A DNA stretch of 52,638 bases. It comes from Ichthyophthirius multifiliis (Eukaryota > Ciliophora > Oligohymenophorea > Hymenostomatida). Below are positions 24,910 to 37,200 of the stretch, in pieces. The notes beneath the pieces are model-generated. The model had not been told where the DNA came from, searched no databases, and saw nothing but the letters and a program-made list of their open reading frames with translations. The stretch lies in the NCBI RefSeq assembly GCF_000220395.1, contig NW_004086545.1, forward strand, positions 1 to 52,638, written 5' to 3'. Position 1 is the first letter of the stretch; every line of letters begins with the position of its first letter. Made by a program: the position numbers and the translations under genes.

Positions 24910-27900
24910 TTATATATTTATATATTTATATATTTATTTATTAATGTATTTATTATATATATTATAAATATGTTTGTATATAAATCTTAGAGAGTAGCAC
25001 CTTTGGATATTTATTCACAATAATAATGTGAATAATAATCTATATAAAAAGATATTCCTTTATTAGGTTAAATTTCTACATAAAATGATTCTAAAAAAAT
25101 TGAATATTTTAAAAAAGCGCTTTAATTTGGAATGGAAGCTTTTTCTATTGCTTAAGATGATTTAATAGAAGACGCTTTCGATGAAAAATCTGTTTCTTAA
25201 TCTTCTTAAATGTTACCATAAAATTAATCTTCTAATAAATCAATTCGAGTTCCTCATTTTATAGGTTCTAAGTCTTTTTATAAAGATCCTTTTTTAGGAC
25301 TTGTTGGAAATTTCGAAGATGAAGATGATATTATTTCTATATAAAAAAGTAGAAAACCATCAACTATTTTATCATAATAAATCCAAATTAACTAAAATAA
25401 CGAAAATCCTTATAATGAAATTCCATTTTAAAATAATTGTATTCCACCACCTCCTCATAGTTTTTAGAATTCTATAATACCACCACCTCCTGATCCAATT
25501 GTTGCCATTCCATCATCTTTATCAAAGAATATGGATGTTTGTAAGAAAACAATAAATATATTTATACTATTTTTTTTTTTAATTTATAATAAAAATAAAT
25601 ATATATATAGCAAATTTAGATTCTAAACTTCCTACTTCCATTCCTCCTCCACCTCTTATTAAACTAAACTAAGAAGTATCTTTAACATCAGAAAGCTAAC
25701 ATTAATAAGCTTTAAAAAATAAAGAAATCCCCGAAAAAGAACATGCAGAAGAGTAAGAAAAGCCTATTTAATTTTAAAAACCGAAAGCACCATTGTCTGT
25801 TTAAGATGAATTAAAAAGAATTCATTAGTAAAAAATGGGTTTAGTTTAATAATTAAATGAGGAAGAGCCTAAAAATGATAATACTAATTAAAAAACAACT
25901 GATGCTTTAAACGAAAAAATGAATGAAGAGAGAAACACAAATAAATTGGGTTCTATTATTCCCATTTATGCTAGAAAATCTTAAAATATATTCATTGATT
26001 CAGATGAGGAAGACGATGATGGATCGAAAAAGTTGTTTTCAAGATAACAAAGTAATAAATTTGATATCAACATGCTAATATCGAAAAAAACAGTCTTTTA
26101 AAATAATGCTAATGAAGATTAGGATAGCCCATAAGAAAAAAAAGTCAAGTTTGTAGATTAAATCAAAAATGAAACTGCTGCTTAGGAACCTGTAAATGAT
26201 GGTTAAAGTAAAGGTAAAGATTCATTGTCTTAGCCTGTACCTTCTTAAGGAAATCCTGTATAAGTAGTACCTATTATATAAAAATAATAGTCTTCGAAGA
26301 AAAGATTGACAAAATTATTTGATGATGATGATGAAGAAGATCCATTTGAGACAGCAAGGAAAATCGGAAGTCAATATAAAAGGTAGATTATTGCACCTGT
26401 AATCTAATAAAATGAAAGGAAAAAAGGAAAAAAAGGGCTTTTTGATGATTCGGATGAAGATGATGAAATTGTACCGAAATCGGATAAGTAGAACGCTTTG
26501 TAACCGAAAGGAATTTTAAGAGCTTAAAACACAACAGGAAATATTGGAGGAGTGGATAAAAAAAAAATAGTAGGATCACTTTTTAATGATGACGATGATG
26601 AGGAAGAAGATTAATTTAAAAAAAAATAAAGTAATGTCCCTATTGTTAAAATTGATAGTAGTGTTGTTGGTAAAAGTTAGAGAAATAATTCGGTTAAATA
26701 AATATTTGAAGATTCGGATGAGGATGTTGATTCGAAAATTAAAAATTCTTAAGATGAAAAAGAATAAAAAAGACAAGAAGAATTAAAAAAAGAAAAAGAA
26801 GAAAATGAAAGAAAATTAAAATAATAGTAATAATAATAAGAAGAACAAGAAAGAAAATTAAAATAATAATAATAGGAAGAACAAGAAAGAAAATTAAAAT
26901 AATAATAATAGGAAGAACAAGAAAAAAAATTAAAATAATAATAATAAGAAGAAGAACAAGAAAGAAAATTAAAATAATAATAATAAGAAGAAGAACAAGA
27001 AAGAAAATTAAAATAATAATAATAAGAAGAAGAACAAGAAAGAAAATTAAAATAATAATAATAAGAAGAACAAGAAATATAATAAAAAAGATTCTTCATC
27101 TAATGTACCAGTAATCCCATAAAGAGTAGCAGTCTTTAAAAAGCGAAATTTAATTGAAGATTCATCCGAAAACGATGACTCTAATGAAGAATCTACTCCT
27201 AAATAAAATCCCCAAAAATCACCTTAAATGCCCCATTTACCTGTAACTAAACCTCCTATCGAAGTTCAAAATAATGATAAGAAGATATTACCATAAACAA
27301 TATAAAAGTATTCGAAGATCTTGAAATACGAACTAGAATGTGATATTAAATCAAAGTTCACTGAATTTAGAAAATAAAGAAGTAGAAATTAAACCTAATA
27401 ACATATCAGAAATTTAAAAAATATATAAAATAAATTGAATTTTAACTCAGGGATGTTAATGGGGATGACTCCACCAAGTTTAAGATATAAACAAGAAGAT
27501 GAAAAGAAAAAAGTAAATGAAGAAGTAGAAGAAGAAGAAGAAGATAAAGATTAAATTTAAAAATAAACCGAGAGATCAGCTCCTCCTTTAAAAAAAAGAA
27601 AACCAAGAACAATAATACCCTTTCATGATGAAAAATCTAATAAATAAACTAATTTTTTAAACTAAGAATATGATCTTCCTTTATAAGTTTAATAAAGAGA
27701 AATTAATATATAACCAAAAATTCCATAAAATTAAGAAATTAAACCTATATAACCTCCTACATAATAATAACAAAAATAGATATAAGCATAACTACCTAAA
27801 ATAAATGATAAACCAAGTAAAAAAAACATTAGTTTTTCAAGTGATGAAGATGACAAGCCTCTAATTACTACGAAATAATAATAATAAAATAACCTTTCCG

Positions 27901-28586
27901 ATATAAAAAAAGAAGTAGAAGAAATTAAACCTATATAACCTGTTTCTTAAAATCCTTTAGGTAGACCAAGTAATCCTTTAAGTCGAATAAGTGAACAACC
28001 GAAAGTTGCTCTTCCCAAAATTAGTGAGAATCCTTTGTAAAACAATAAAGATTAGAAAAAAAAAAAAGTTATCTTTGGAGATGAAAGTGAAGATGAATAG
28101 AATAATTTTGCTTAAAAAATGCCTCAAAAATAATCTGTTGTACCACCTCCTGTAGTCAGAAGTAACTTACCATCTTTATCTTCTTAAGGAGGACCTTCTA
28201 AGAAAAAAAAAGGGCTTTTTGATGATGATGATGATGATGAATAAGAAGTTAAATAAGTAAAAAATTAATAAAGAACTTAAAGTAAAATAACACTTTTTGG
28301 AGGAAGCTCAGATGAAAACGATGATTTTGCAATTAAACCAAATAGAGGAAATTCAAAGATAATAAATAATAATAATAATAATAATATTCTAAAACCGGTT
28401 TCAAGAACTGGAACTATTAAAAGTCTTTTCGATGATGACGATGAGGATGATAAAGGAAATAATCTATTGAATAAATAAAATAATGATTTAATTAGTGGTA
28501 GGAATACTAAAAGTATTGGTAGTAATAATAATAATAATAATACTTAAAAATAGAAAAAAAGAACTTTGTTTGATGATGATGATTGA
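24571..28586 (+). CDS. WASHC2: WASH complex subunit FAM21/WASHC2, 4 exons
   Basis: FAM21 is the large WASH-complex subunit: its N-terminal head joins the complex and its long acidic tail binds retromer on endosomes. Exons: 24571-24633, 24703-24849, 24991-25540, 25611-28586; ~1,244 aa. The head matches FAM21 order: RQEIRNWTLQSDD (family WsLa.Da.LL), a helical segment, then FTEQRVAPLDIY (family QFIENRVYDE). The tail carries repeated Leu-Phe-acidic motifs: KLFDDDDEEDPFE (~487), GLFDDSDEDDE (~529), SLFNDDDDEEED (~576), GLFDDDDDDE (~1119), SLFDDDDEDD (~1190) and a final TLFDDDD right before the stop. Proline clusters (IPPPP) occur near residues 205-260. A 12-residue repeat ERKLKQQQQEEQ runs about seven times at 26800-27075. 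One extra A in the run 27084-27089 breaks the frame just after it, probably an assembly error. The exon 2 acceptor was chosen by phase (24702; an AG at 24712 is out of phase). Confidence 0.88.
26797..27077 (+). repeat. 36-39 bp tandem repeat inside FAM21 tail
   Basis: About seven tandem copies of a unit encoding LKQQQQEEQERK (some with an extra Glu codon). Glutamines are almost all TAA or TAG. It is expected to form a charged, Gln-rich helix in an otherwise disordered tail. Confidence 0.85.
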
Positions 28587-29079
28587 TATTTTTTAGTTAA
28601 AGGAGAAATTATATAATATGAAATACTATTTTATAAATATAATTTTAGACAAAAATTATCTTTTTTTTATTTAATTTTCTCTAATAATAAAATAAATATA
28701 TATATACATATTATATTTAATTCATTTTTAAATTATAATCATTATTTTTAGATTAGTGTATATTATTATGTTATTAATTTAGAATATTAAATTTATTAAA
28801 GTTTAATAAAATAATTATGTTAAAAACTGTATATTTTTATAAAATATAAAATTATTTGTTGATTTATATAAATAATAATTATATAATAATATGTATTTTT
28901 ATAAAAAATAATATAATTAAAATAAAATTCTTTTTTAAATAAAAAAATATTTTAAATATATTTAAAAAATAAAAATTATTAAACTATTTTAAAAAAATTT
29001 AAAAAAAATAAAAATAAAACATTTTTAATTAAATCAAAATTAGTAAATAATACACTCTCATAAAAAAATAAGGGAAAAT
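28587..29079. other. AT-rich spacer between FAM21 and dynein genes
   Basis: 493 bp, mostly A/T homopolymer-like. No gene or RNA is seen; it contains the FAM21 3' end and the dynein promoter by position. Confidence 0.55.
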
Positions 29080-30155
29080 ATGTAAAAAAACCAAAAATAA
29101 TAATCCCTAAAATAATAAAATAACTTACAGTAAAAAAGTGCTCCTAATTATCTACTTTAAAGCAAAAGAATAATAAATCCTTCAAACGTTATGTTTTCTT
29201 CCATAAGCGAATAATCAAACATAAATGAATAAAACGGATAAAATAATAATAATAATAATAATAGTAATAACATCAATTAAAAAGAATTAAATAATGAAAA
29301 AGAAATGAGTATGAGTTAATCTTTGAAGAGGTTTTTTGGATTAGCACCTAAATATAGAAACGTAAATTCTTAAATTTTATATAGTTAAGATATATCAAAC
29401 AAATTTTGGTAAGATTTAAATAATAGCAAGACTTTAGTTCGTACTAATAAAAATTAATTGTTTTAAGGAATAAAGCCTTTATCTAGAGGTTTATCAGTAC
29501 CTAAATTTAAAAATGGTAAATATATATATTTCATATTTTTTTAAAAATATTTATAAATAGAAATAATTTAATATAATACATAATTATAATTTGAAGAATA
29601 ATAATATTAATAATTAAAAAACTTAAACACATAGAATGATGAAGATTAAAAAATAGAAAATGTAGCCTAAAATGTAAATACTTAGGTAAATTTTCAAAGA
29701 ATAGTGAATTAGCATTAATAACCGTACTAATTTTTGTCCTAGGTAGGCAGTAAAAATACACAAATAAGAAATATAGTTGAAGATAAAAACTATATAGAGA
29801 GTGATAGTTAATTTCCTTTAAGAAATCTGCCTATATAATAAATGAATTAATACGAATAAATGCAAATGTTCAAAAATATAGATATAGATAGAAATATAGG
29901 AGATTAAATTAAAAAAATTGCGCGACCGCCTTCAGTAATTCGACCTTAAACATAATAAACAAATAAAAATGATTAATAATAATAAAAAATGATATAAATG
30001 GAAAAAACTTAATAAAAAAAAAAAAAAATATAATAATAATAACTTTCTATTAAAAGACTTAATTCTCCTTTAGCAAAATAAGAAAGAAACGTTAAAACAG
30101 CTACAAATTATAAGAAACCATAATTATAAAATAATTAATAATAAGAAAACATTAC

Positions 30156-30225
<70 letters not shown>

Positions 30226-31208
30226 TCTAAGCCTTAAACTTCTTCATCAAAACGACTTTAAAGTGCAAATTTAATGCGTATAAAATCTGCTAAACCAGAA
30301 TTAATGCATCGCTTATAAGAAAAAAATAAATAGATTGTCGATGAAATCAATTAAAATGATAAAGATTTAGATATTTATGAAGATTTCGATAATAATAATG
30401 ATTTTTATTCTAAAGCTGATGAAATAAGAGGAATGCCTAATTCTTTATAAGTAAGAAATTTGAAATCAAGTCTTTCAGGAAAAAGACCTTTGAGTGGAAA
30501 AACAGCAAGCGCTAAGAGTTTTTTTAAAGAATTTAAAAAAAGTACTAAATTAAATGCTTTAGAAATACCATACGAGGACCTTTTTGACAGAAACGAGCGT
30601 ACTATAGCTGCTACATTTGCCAAATTTGGAGATTTAGGTTATTATTCACCTGTTTAAAGAATCGGGAGTTATATGTAATATTGTGGAAAGCTTAAAATAG
30701 AGCATTTATTATAGATTGTATCTTTATAATAGACATCAACTACTGTATAAAAGCCTGAATGTGAAATTCCTATACAACTAGCTATAATAGATGAACTGAA
30801 CCCATTTCAAAAAAAAGCTAAGACTGGAATATCAACTACATTTACACCAGAAGATATGAAAAGAGAGCCTGTTTCTCTTAGTCTTTTTCCTGAATATTTT
30901 CCTGAAAACGAAGAAAATGGATCACCGTAGGATTCCGCAGACTTGCTTTTTAATAAAATGTTATAAGAAATGGGAGGAGTCTTCGATCCGGAATATTTAG
31001 GAAAAAGTAACTACGTTTATGTTGATCCAAGTAATTGGCCAGAGAATATATTTAGAGTAGTTTAGGAAAGCTCGGCTAGATATATGCATTATTTAGAATC
31101 AGATATTATTAAAGCAGACGAAATTCCGAAGTTTAGGAAAAAATGGATGGTTAATGCTTATAAATTGATTTCTTAAAGTTTATTAAATAGAGAAACTGTT
31201 TCTAGAGT

Positions 31209-31259
<51 letters not shown>

Positions 31260-34200
31260 AAAATTATTTGAAATATATATTTAAATTTTTGAAATATTTT
31301 TTATAATCTTTTTTATTTAGGTGTTTTAAGAGATTTTTTAAAATTTTAAATTAGCAATGAAAAAGGCGATGTTAGATTATATTTTATTATCTCCTTAAGA
31401 AAGATAAAGGTTACATATAACTTTATATTAGAAATAAGTTTTGTGTAGTGGCGAAAGAATATCTAGAGAAGGTGGTTTTAATATAAAATTGTTTAAAAAT
31501 TGGCATAATTTTGTCGAATAAGGTAAGGAATTTTGTAGAATAAATTTAATATAAATGAATATTATAAATAGTTCTTTAATTGATTGGTTTTAAGATTTTT
31601 CGGGTTTTCTGCTTTTTGAAAATAATACTTTATAAAAAATAAGTATTCTTGGACATACCCTTAATATTGATTAGTTTGTGAAAGTATAAAGCATGTACAG
31701 GACTAATGTTACTAGTTTATTGAAAAATATTTGGCATAGAGGCGCTATTAGTATTATTAAGAAATTTAAATTCTTTAGACTGGCAAGTTCTGTAGGCAGT
31801 ACTGGTAAATGGACTTTAGGGGGATATATTTAAAATAAGAAATAAATTCATTCACATAGTTAGTCTAATATTTTAAGGAAATCTAAATACCTTTAATATA
31901 CAGGAGACTAGATAGAAGAAATAGATGAGGAATACCATGAAGATGAAAGTATAAATAAAGTATATGAAGAATATGAATATATATAGGAGAATTCTAATAA
32001 TCAAAGCCAAAATACAAATAATAATTCTGTAAGAAATATAAATAAAAGCCTGGAATATTTAATAAAAATCGATCAAGAAAAAATGAGTACAGAAACAATT
32101 TATTTTAATACGCTTAAATATAAAATCGAAGAATAAATGGAAGAAGAAGAAGGCTTCGTTTTTTTAAATAAAATAGGCTTTTAGGAGTTATAAGACATAA
32201 GGTAGAACCAGGCATATAAAAAACTGGCTTAAAAAATAGGGGAAACTGAAGAAAACTGGAAAGAATAAAACGGATGGAAGCTCTATACTAAAGAATATAA
32301 ATAAAAAATCATTGAAAATGTGGGAATTTAAATGGGATTATAATTAAGATTTATTATTGAGTAGTCTTTTTTGTCTTTTGAGAAGTTTATTTTATCATTC
32401 CCTACTTATAAAAAATGGAAGATTTAAAATAAGAAAAATTCGAGTTTTGAACATCTGAAGATTAATGAAGAAAATTGTAGTGATGATGATGAAGATGTCA
32501 TTGATCTAAAAAAAATTAAAGAATATAATATAAATCTACCCAATATGAATCTAAAATCGAAGTCTAGAATTAATTTAATGGTATCAAATGTGGCTATTTA
32601 AAACCATTAATAGTAATATTCAAAGTAAAATTTAAATATTAAAGAGTCTTAGAATTAAATTTAAAATCTCAATTTTAATAAATAAAGCGGATAAAACAAA
32701 GCTAGTCAATTAATCAATGCTAGTCATGCACAAATGAAAGAAGAAGGAGGAGATTATAATTCTGGAAATGTTAAAACTTTATTATAGTTATGTCCAAAAG
32801 ATAGCTAATTAACATATAAAATCCCAGATTTTATGAAAGACTAGAAACATTTTTTCCCTATAATGTGTATTTAAATGGTACATGAAGATGAATAGATAAA
32901 ATTTAAAGAAACTAATGAATAAATATAAAGAGAAATTAAAAATATTTTAAATAATATTATAAATTCTTTTGATAATTTTTTACATCCGAGACACTGCAAA
33001 ATTAAAATTGATAAAAATTAAAATTAGGAAAAAAGCGTAACGGAAAATAAAAATAATGAAAATAATTAGGAAGTAAAAAATGAATTTTAAAAACATGCTT
33101 TTTAAAATTTTAAAATATAAGAATATGACGGAAGTACACCAGATATATTCAATGAATTTTATAATAATTATTGTCCTTTTGTTAATTTAGTTGAAAAAAT
33201 ATAATAAAATAATAAAAATAATAATATTATAATAATAATAATAATAATAATGATAATTATGATAATAATTAATAACCGTCATAAAATTTATATGAAGTAA
33301 AGTAAGATGAAATAAATTCTTAGAAATTAATAACTAATTTAGTTAAGACTTTATAAAAAAAAAGTAAGTTTTTATAAATGGCTAATTTTAATGAGCAATT
33401 TTTTACTGATATATGTGCAAAAACTATGATCCATATTTTAAAACATTTCGATGAATGTCATTTAGCATTTTAAGCTTTTGAATAATTTAAGCCTTTTATT
33501 GATAAATAAGCCGAAAGGGAATTAAAATTAATTATAAATAAAAAATAAAATATTTTAAATGAAGAATTTAGATAATATTATTAAATTTTAATTAAATATG
33601 AAAATTTAATTAATTAAATCCCCGATAGAATAAAATTTCCTTTTTTTGATGTTAGATGTGAAGAAGTAAAAAATTCAATAAAGAAAAACATTAAAGATTT
33701 AAACTTCAAATTAGTGAGTACTTTTGAAGAAAATCTAATTAATGGTTTAAGAATTATTACAGAAAAATATTCTAAAATTGCAACTTTTATTAGAAAATCA
33801 ACAAATACTGCTGATGAAGTATATTTAAAATATAAAAAAAAATTAAATAATATATAAATATACATATATATATATAATATATATATATATATAAATATAT
33901 TTATATTTATTTATATACATATTTTTATACATATTTTATATTTTAAATTTTAGGTAGAAGAAATGGAAAAATTTATTTCTGATTTAACTAGTGATAGAAT
34001 ATAAATAAAATAAAAAACTAGTTTATGTTTTCAGAAAGTAGTATTTTTATAAAAATTGAATATTAAAGGTAATTAAATAATTCTTGAACTTTCTAAAGAT
34101 GTGCATGATTGGCCTGATAAATTAGATAAAGAATTAGCTATGTAGGATGAAAAACATTCTATTGAAAGACAAAGATTAGAAGAAAAATTAAGAGAAAACA

Positions 34201-37200
34201 GATAAATATTTGAAGATAGAGTTTCTGTATATTGGGATGATGTTGAATAATTTGAGGCTTTTACAGAAATATATAAATATAAAGAATATATAGGTGAAAT
34301 TGAGAAATTCGAAGAAACTCTAGCTGATGCAAATAGCTTAATGGAGGATATTTTAGATTAGGAGAAGAAATTATTTGGAATTAGTTCGAATTTCGATAAA
34401 TTTGTTAATTTATAGAAACGATTTGAGCCATATTCTAAATTATGGAAGGCTATAAGTATTTTTAGCGAAAATAAAAAAAAATGGATGAATGGACCAGTTT
34501 AATAATTAGACTATTCAGAATCTGAGTAGATTGTCAGAGAATATTTGAAAGTTTCAAATAGAATAGTTAGTTCTTTTAAACCAGATTCTCTAACTGCGAA
34601 AATTTCAGAAGATTTTAGGAATGAAGTTCATTAAATTAATTAATATTTGCCATGCATGGAAACTATTTCAAGACCAGGAATTTAAAAAAGACATTGGGAT
34701 AAAATATAAACAGTATATTTATATATAGGCTTTTTTTTTAAAAAAAAATTTAATATTAGATATTAAAGTAAACTGAAGAAGAGGAATTTAATTATGAGAA
34801 GATATCTTTAAAAATGCTTTTAAATAAAGGTATTTTAGAAAAACTCCCTGAAATAGAAGAAGTATCAGAAACAGCTTCTAAGGAATTCGCATTAGAAAAC
34901 GCTTTAGATAAAATGGAAAAAGAATGGGAGAATCTAAACTTTACAGTTCTAAATTGGAAAAGCAGAGGTGTTTTAATCCTCTAAGGTTCTTCAGTTGAAG
35001 ACATATAGATTTTATTAGACGATCATACACTGAAAGCTTAAACTATAAGGGCTAATCCTAATATTAAATTCACAGAATAAAGGGCTATTAGATGGGAAAA
35101 ATTAATGCTTTTTATATAAAGTGTACTTGAAAATTGGATTAAAGTGCAAACTTTTTATCTTTATTTGGAACCTATATTTAGTTTTGAGGATATTAGTAAA
35201 ACTCTTGTGAGTGAATCTGATAAATTTAAAATTGTAAACAAAGTGTGGAAGTCTATTATGGAGTAAGTTTAAGCTGATCCTAAAGTATTAAATGTAGAAA
35301 AAATACGGAATTTAGAGGAAAATCTATTGACTTGTTTAAAACTTATTGAAGAAATATAAAAAGGATTAGAAGAACATTTAGAGTAATTTAAATATATATA
35401 AAATAAATAATATATATATATATAAATATAATAATAATATATATATATATATATAGATCAAAAAGATTAGAATTTCCAAGATTTTTCTTCCTTTCAAATG
35501 ATGATCTATTAAATATATTGGCCGAAACACGAGATCCTTTATTAGTATAACCTCATATGAAGAAATGCTTCGAAGGAATATCGGAATTAATATTTAATAA
35601 TAATGTAGATATTGTAGGTATGAGAAGTAGTGAAAAAGAAGAAATATAATTCTTAGAGAGAATATCCCCTAGAAACTTCAAATCTAATGTTGAAAAATGG
35701 CTTTTGGAAGTTGAAAAACAAATGAGACTTTCGATTGCAAAAGTAATGGATGATTCCTTGCTTGATTTGACCCAAAATGACGAATAAAGGTCTGACTGGG
35801 TTCGGAAATGGCCTGGATAAATTGTTTTAGCAATCTCTTAATTAATTTGGACTGAAGAACTTGAATAAAGTCTTATATAGAATGGTGTTTTAGGATTAAA
35901 CGCCTATTATAAAGAATGTGATTAGAATCTAGAAGAAATTGTTACTTTAATACGACAAAATTTAAGCTATTTATAAACTATAACTCTAGGTGCACTTATA
36001 GTCATGTAAGTACATAATAGAGATGTCGTAAAAAGACTGATAGATGAGGAAATTTCTTAAGTTTAATAATTTGAATGGCTTTCAGAAATGAGATATTATT
36101 GGGATTATTAAAATCCTACTTTATATGTAAAAATGATGTCCAACTCAATGAAATATGGATACGAATATTTGGGAAATACAGGTTTAAATATATAAATATA
36201 AATAAATTAATTCTTTTATTCATATATTAGGAAGATTAGTAATAACCCCTTTAACTGATAGATGTTATAGAACTTTAATGAATGCGCTTTAATTAAATTT
36301 AGGTGGCGCTCCTGAAGGACCAGCAGGTACTGGTAAAACTGAAAGTGTTAAAGATTTAGCGAAAGCTCTAGCTATGTAATGTATTGTATTTAATTGTTCT
36401 GAGGGCTTAAATATATATGCAATGGCTAAATTTTTTAAAGGATTAATCGCTACAGGTGCTTGGAGTTGTTTCGATGAATTCAATAGAATAGATTTGGAAG
36501 TACTTTCAGTTATCGCTTAATAGATTTTATAGATTTAGTAGGCTAAGAAGGAAAATAAGACTGAAATTTCTTTTGAAGGGACTGATGGTTTGGTTTTGAA
36601 AAATACTTGCAATGTTTTTATTACTATGAATCCCGGGTATGCTGGACGATCCGAATTACCTGATAATTTAAAGGCACTTTTTAGACCTGTGGCTATGATG
36701 GTTCCTGATTATTCTCTTATTGCTGAAATTTCATTATATTCATATGGGTTTGTCGACGCAAGAAATTAGGCGAGGAAAATAGTCGCTGTTTATAAATTAT
36801 GTAGTGAGCTTTTAAGTAGTTAAGACCATTATGATTATGGAATGAGGGCTGTAAAGGCAGTTTTGACTGCCGCATCGGCTTTAAAGAGAAAATATGCGAA
36901 TGAAAAGGAAGAAGTTCTTGTTTTAAGGTCTATTACTGATGTTAATTTGCCAAAATTCTTAACTTAAGATATTGATTTATTTAAAAATATTACAAGTGAT
37001 CTTTTCCCGAGCGTCAAATTACCTAACCCTGATTATTAAATATTAAATTAGTCTATAACAACAGTAATGACACAATAAAACTTATAAAATAACGTTAATT
37101 TTAGAAAGAAAATACTTCAGTTATATGAAGTAATTAATACTAGGCATGGCTTAATGATTGTCGGATAGCCTTTTTCTGGAAAATCTACTTGTTATAAACT

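Noticed and set aside
26749-27099. Minus-strand frame rich in YYYYFNFLSCSS
   Set aside because: It is the mirror of the Gln-rich tandem repeat in FAM21 on the plus strand; the plus frame carries the conserved LF-acidic motifs before and after it.
30405-30657. Overlapping standard-code ORFs on both strands
   Set aside because: The plus frame is simply a TAA-free piece of dynein exon 2 and the minus frame is its shadow.
36289-36483. Minus-strand ORF across the dynein AAA1 region
   Set aside because: It lies opposite the P-loop and Walker B of the dynein heavy chain, which are unmistakable on the plus strand.
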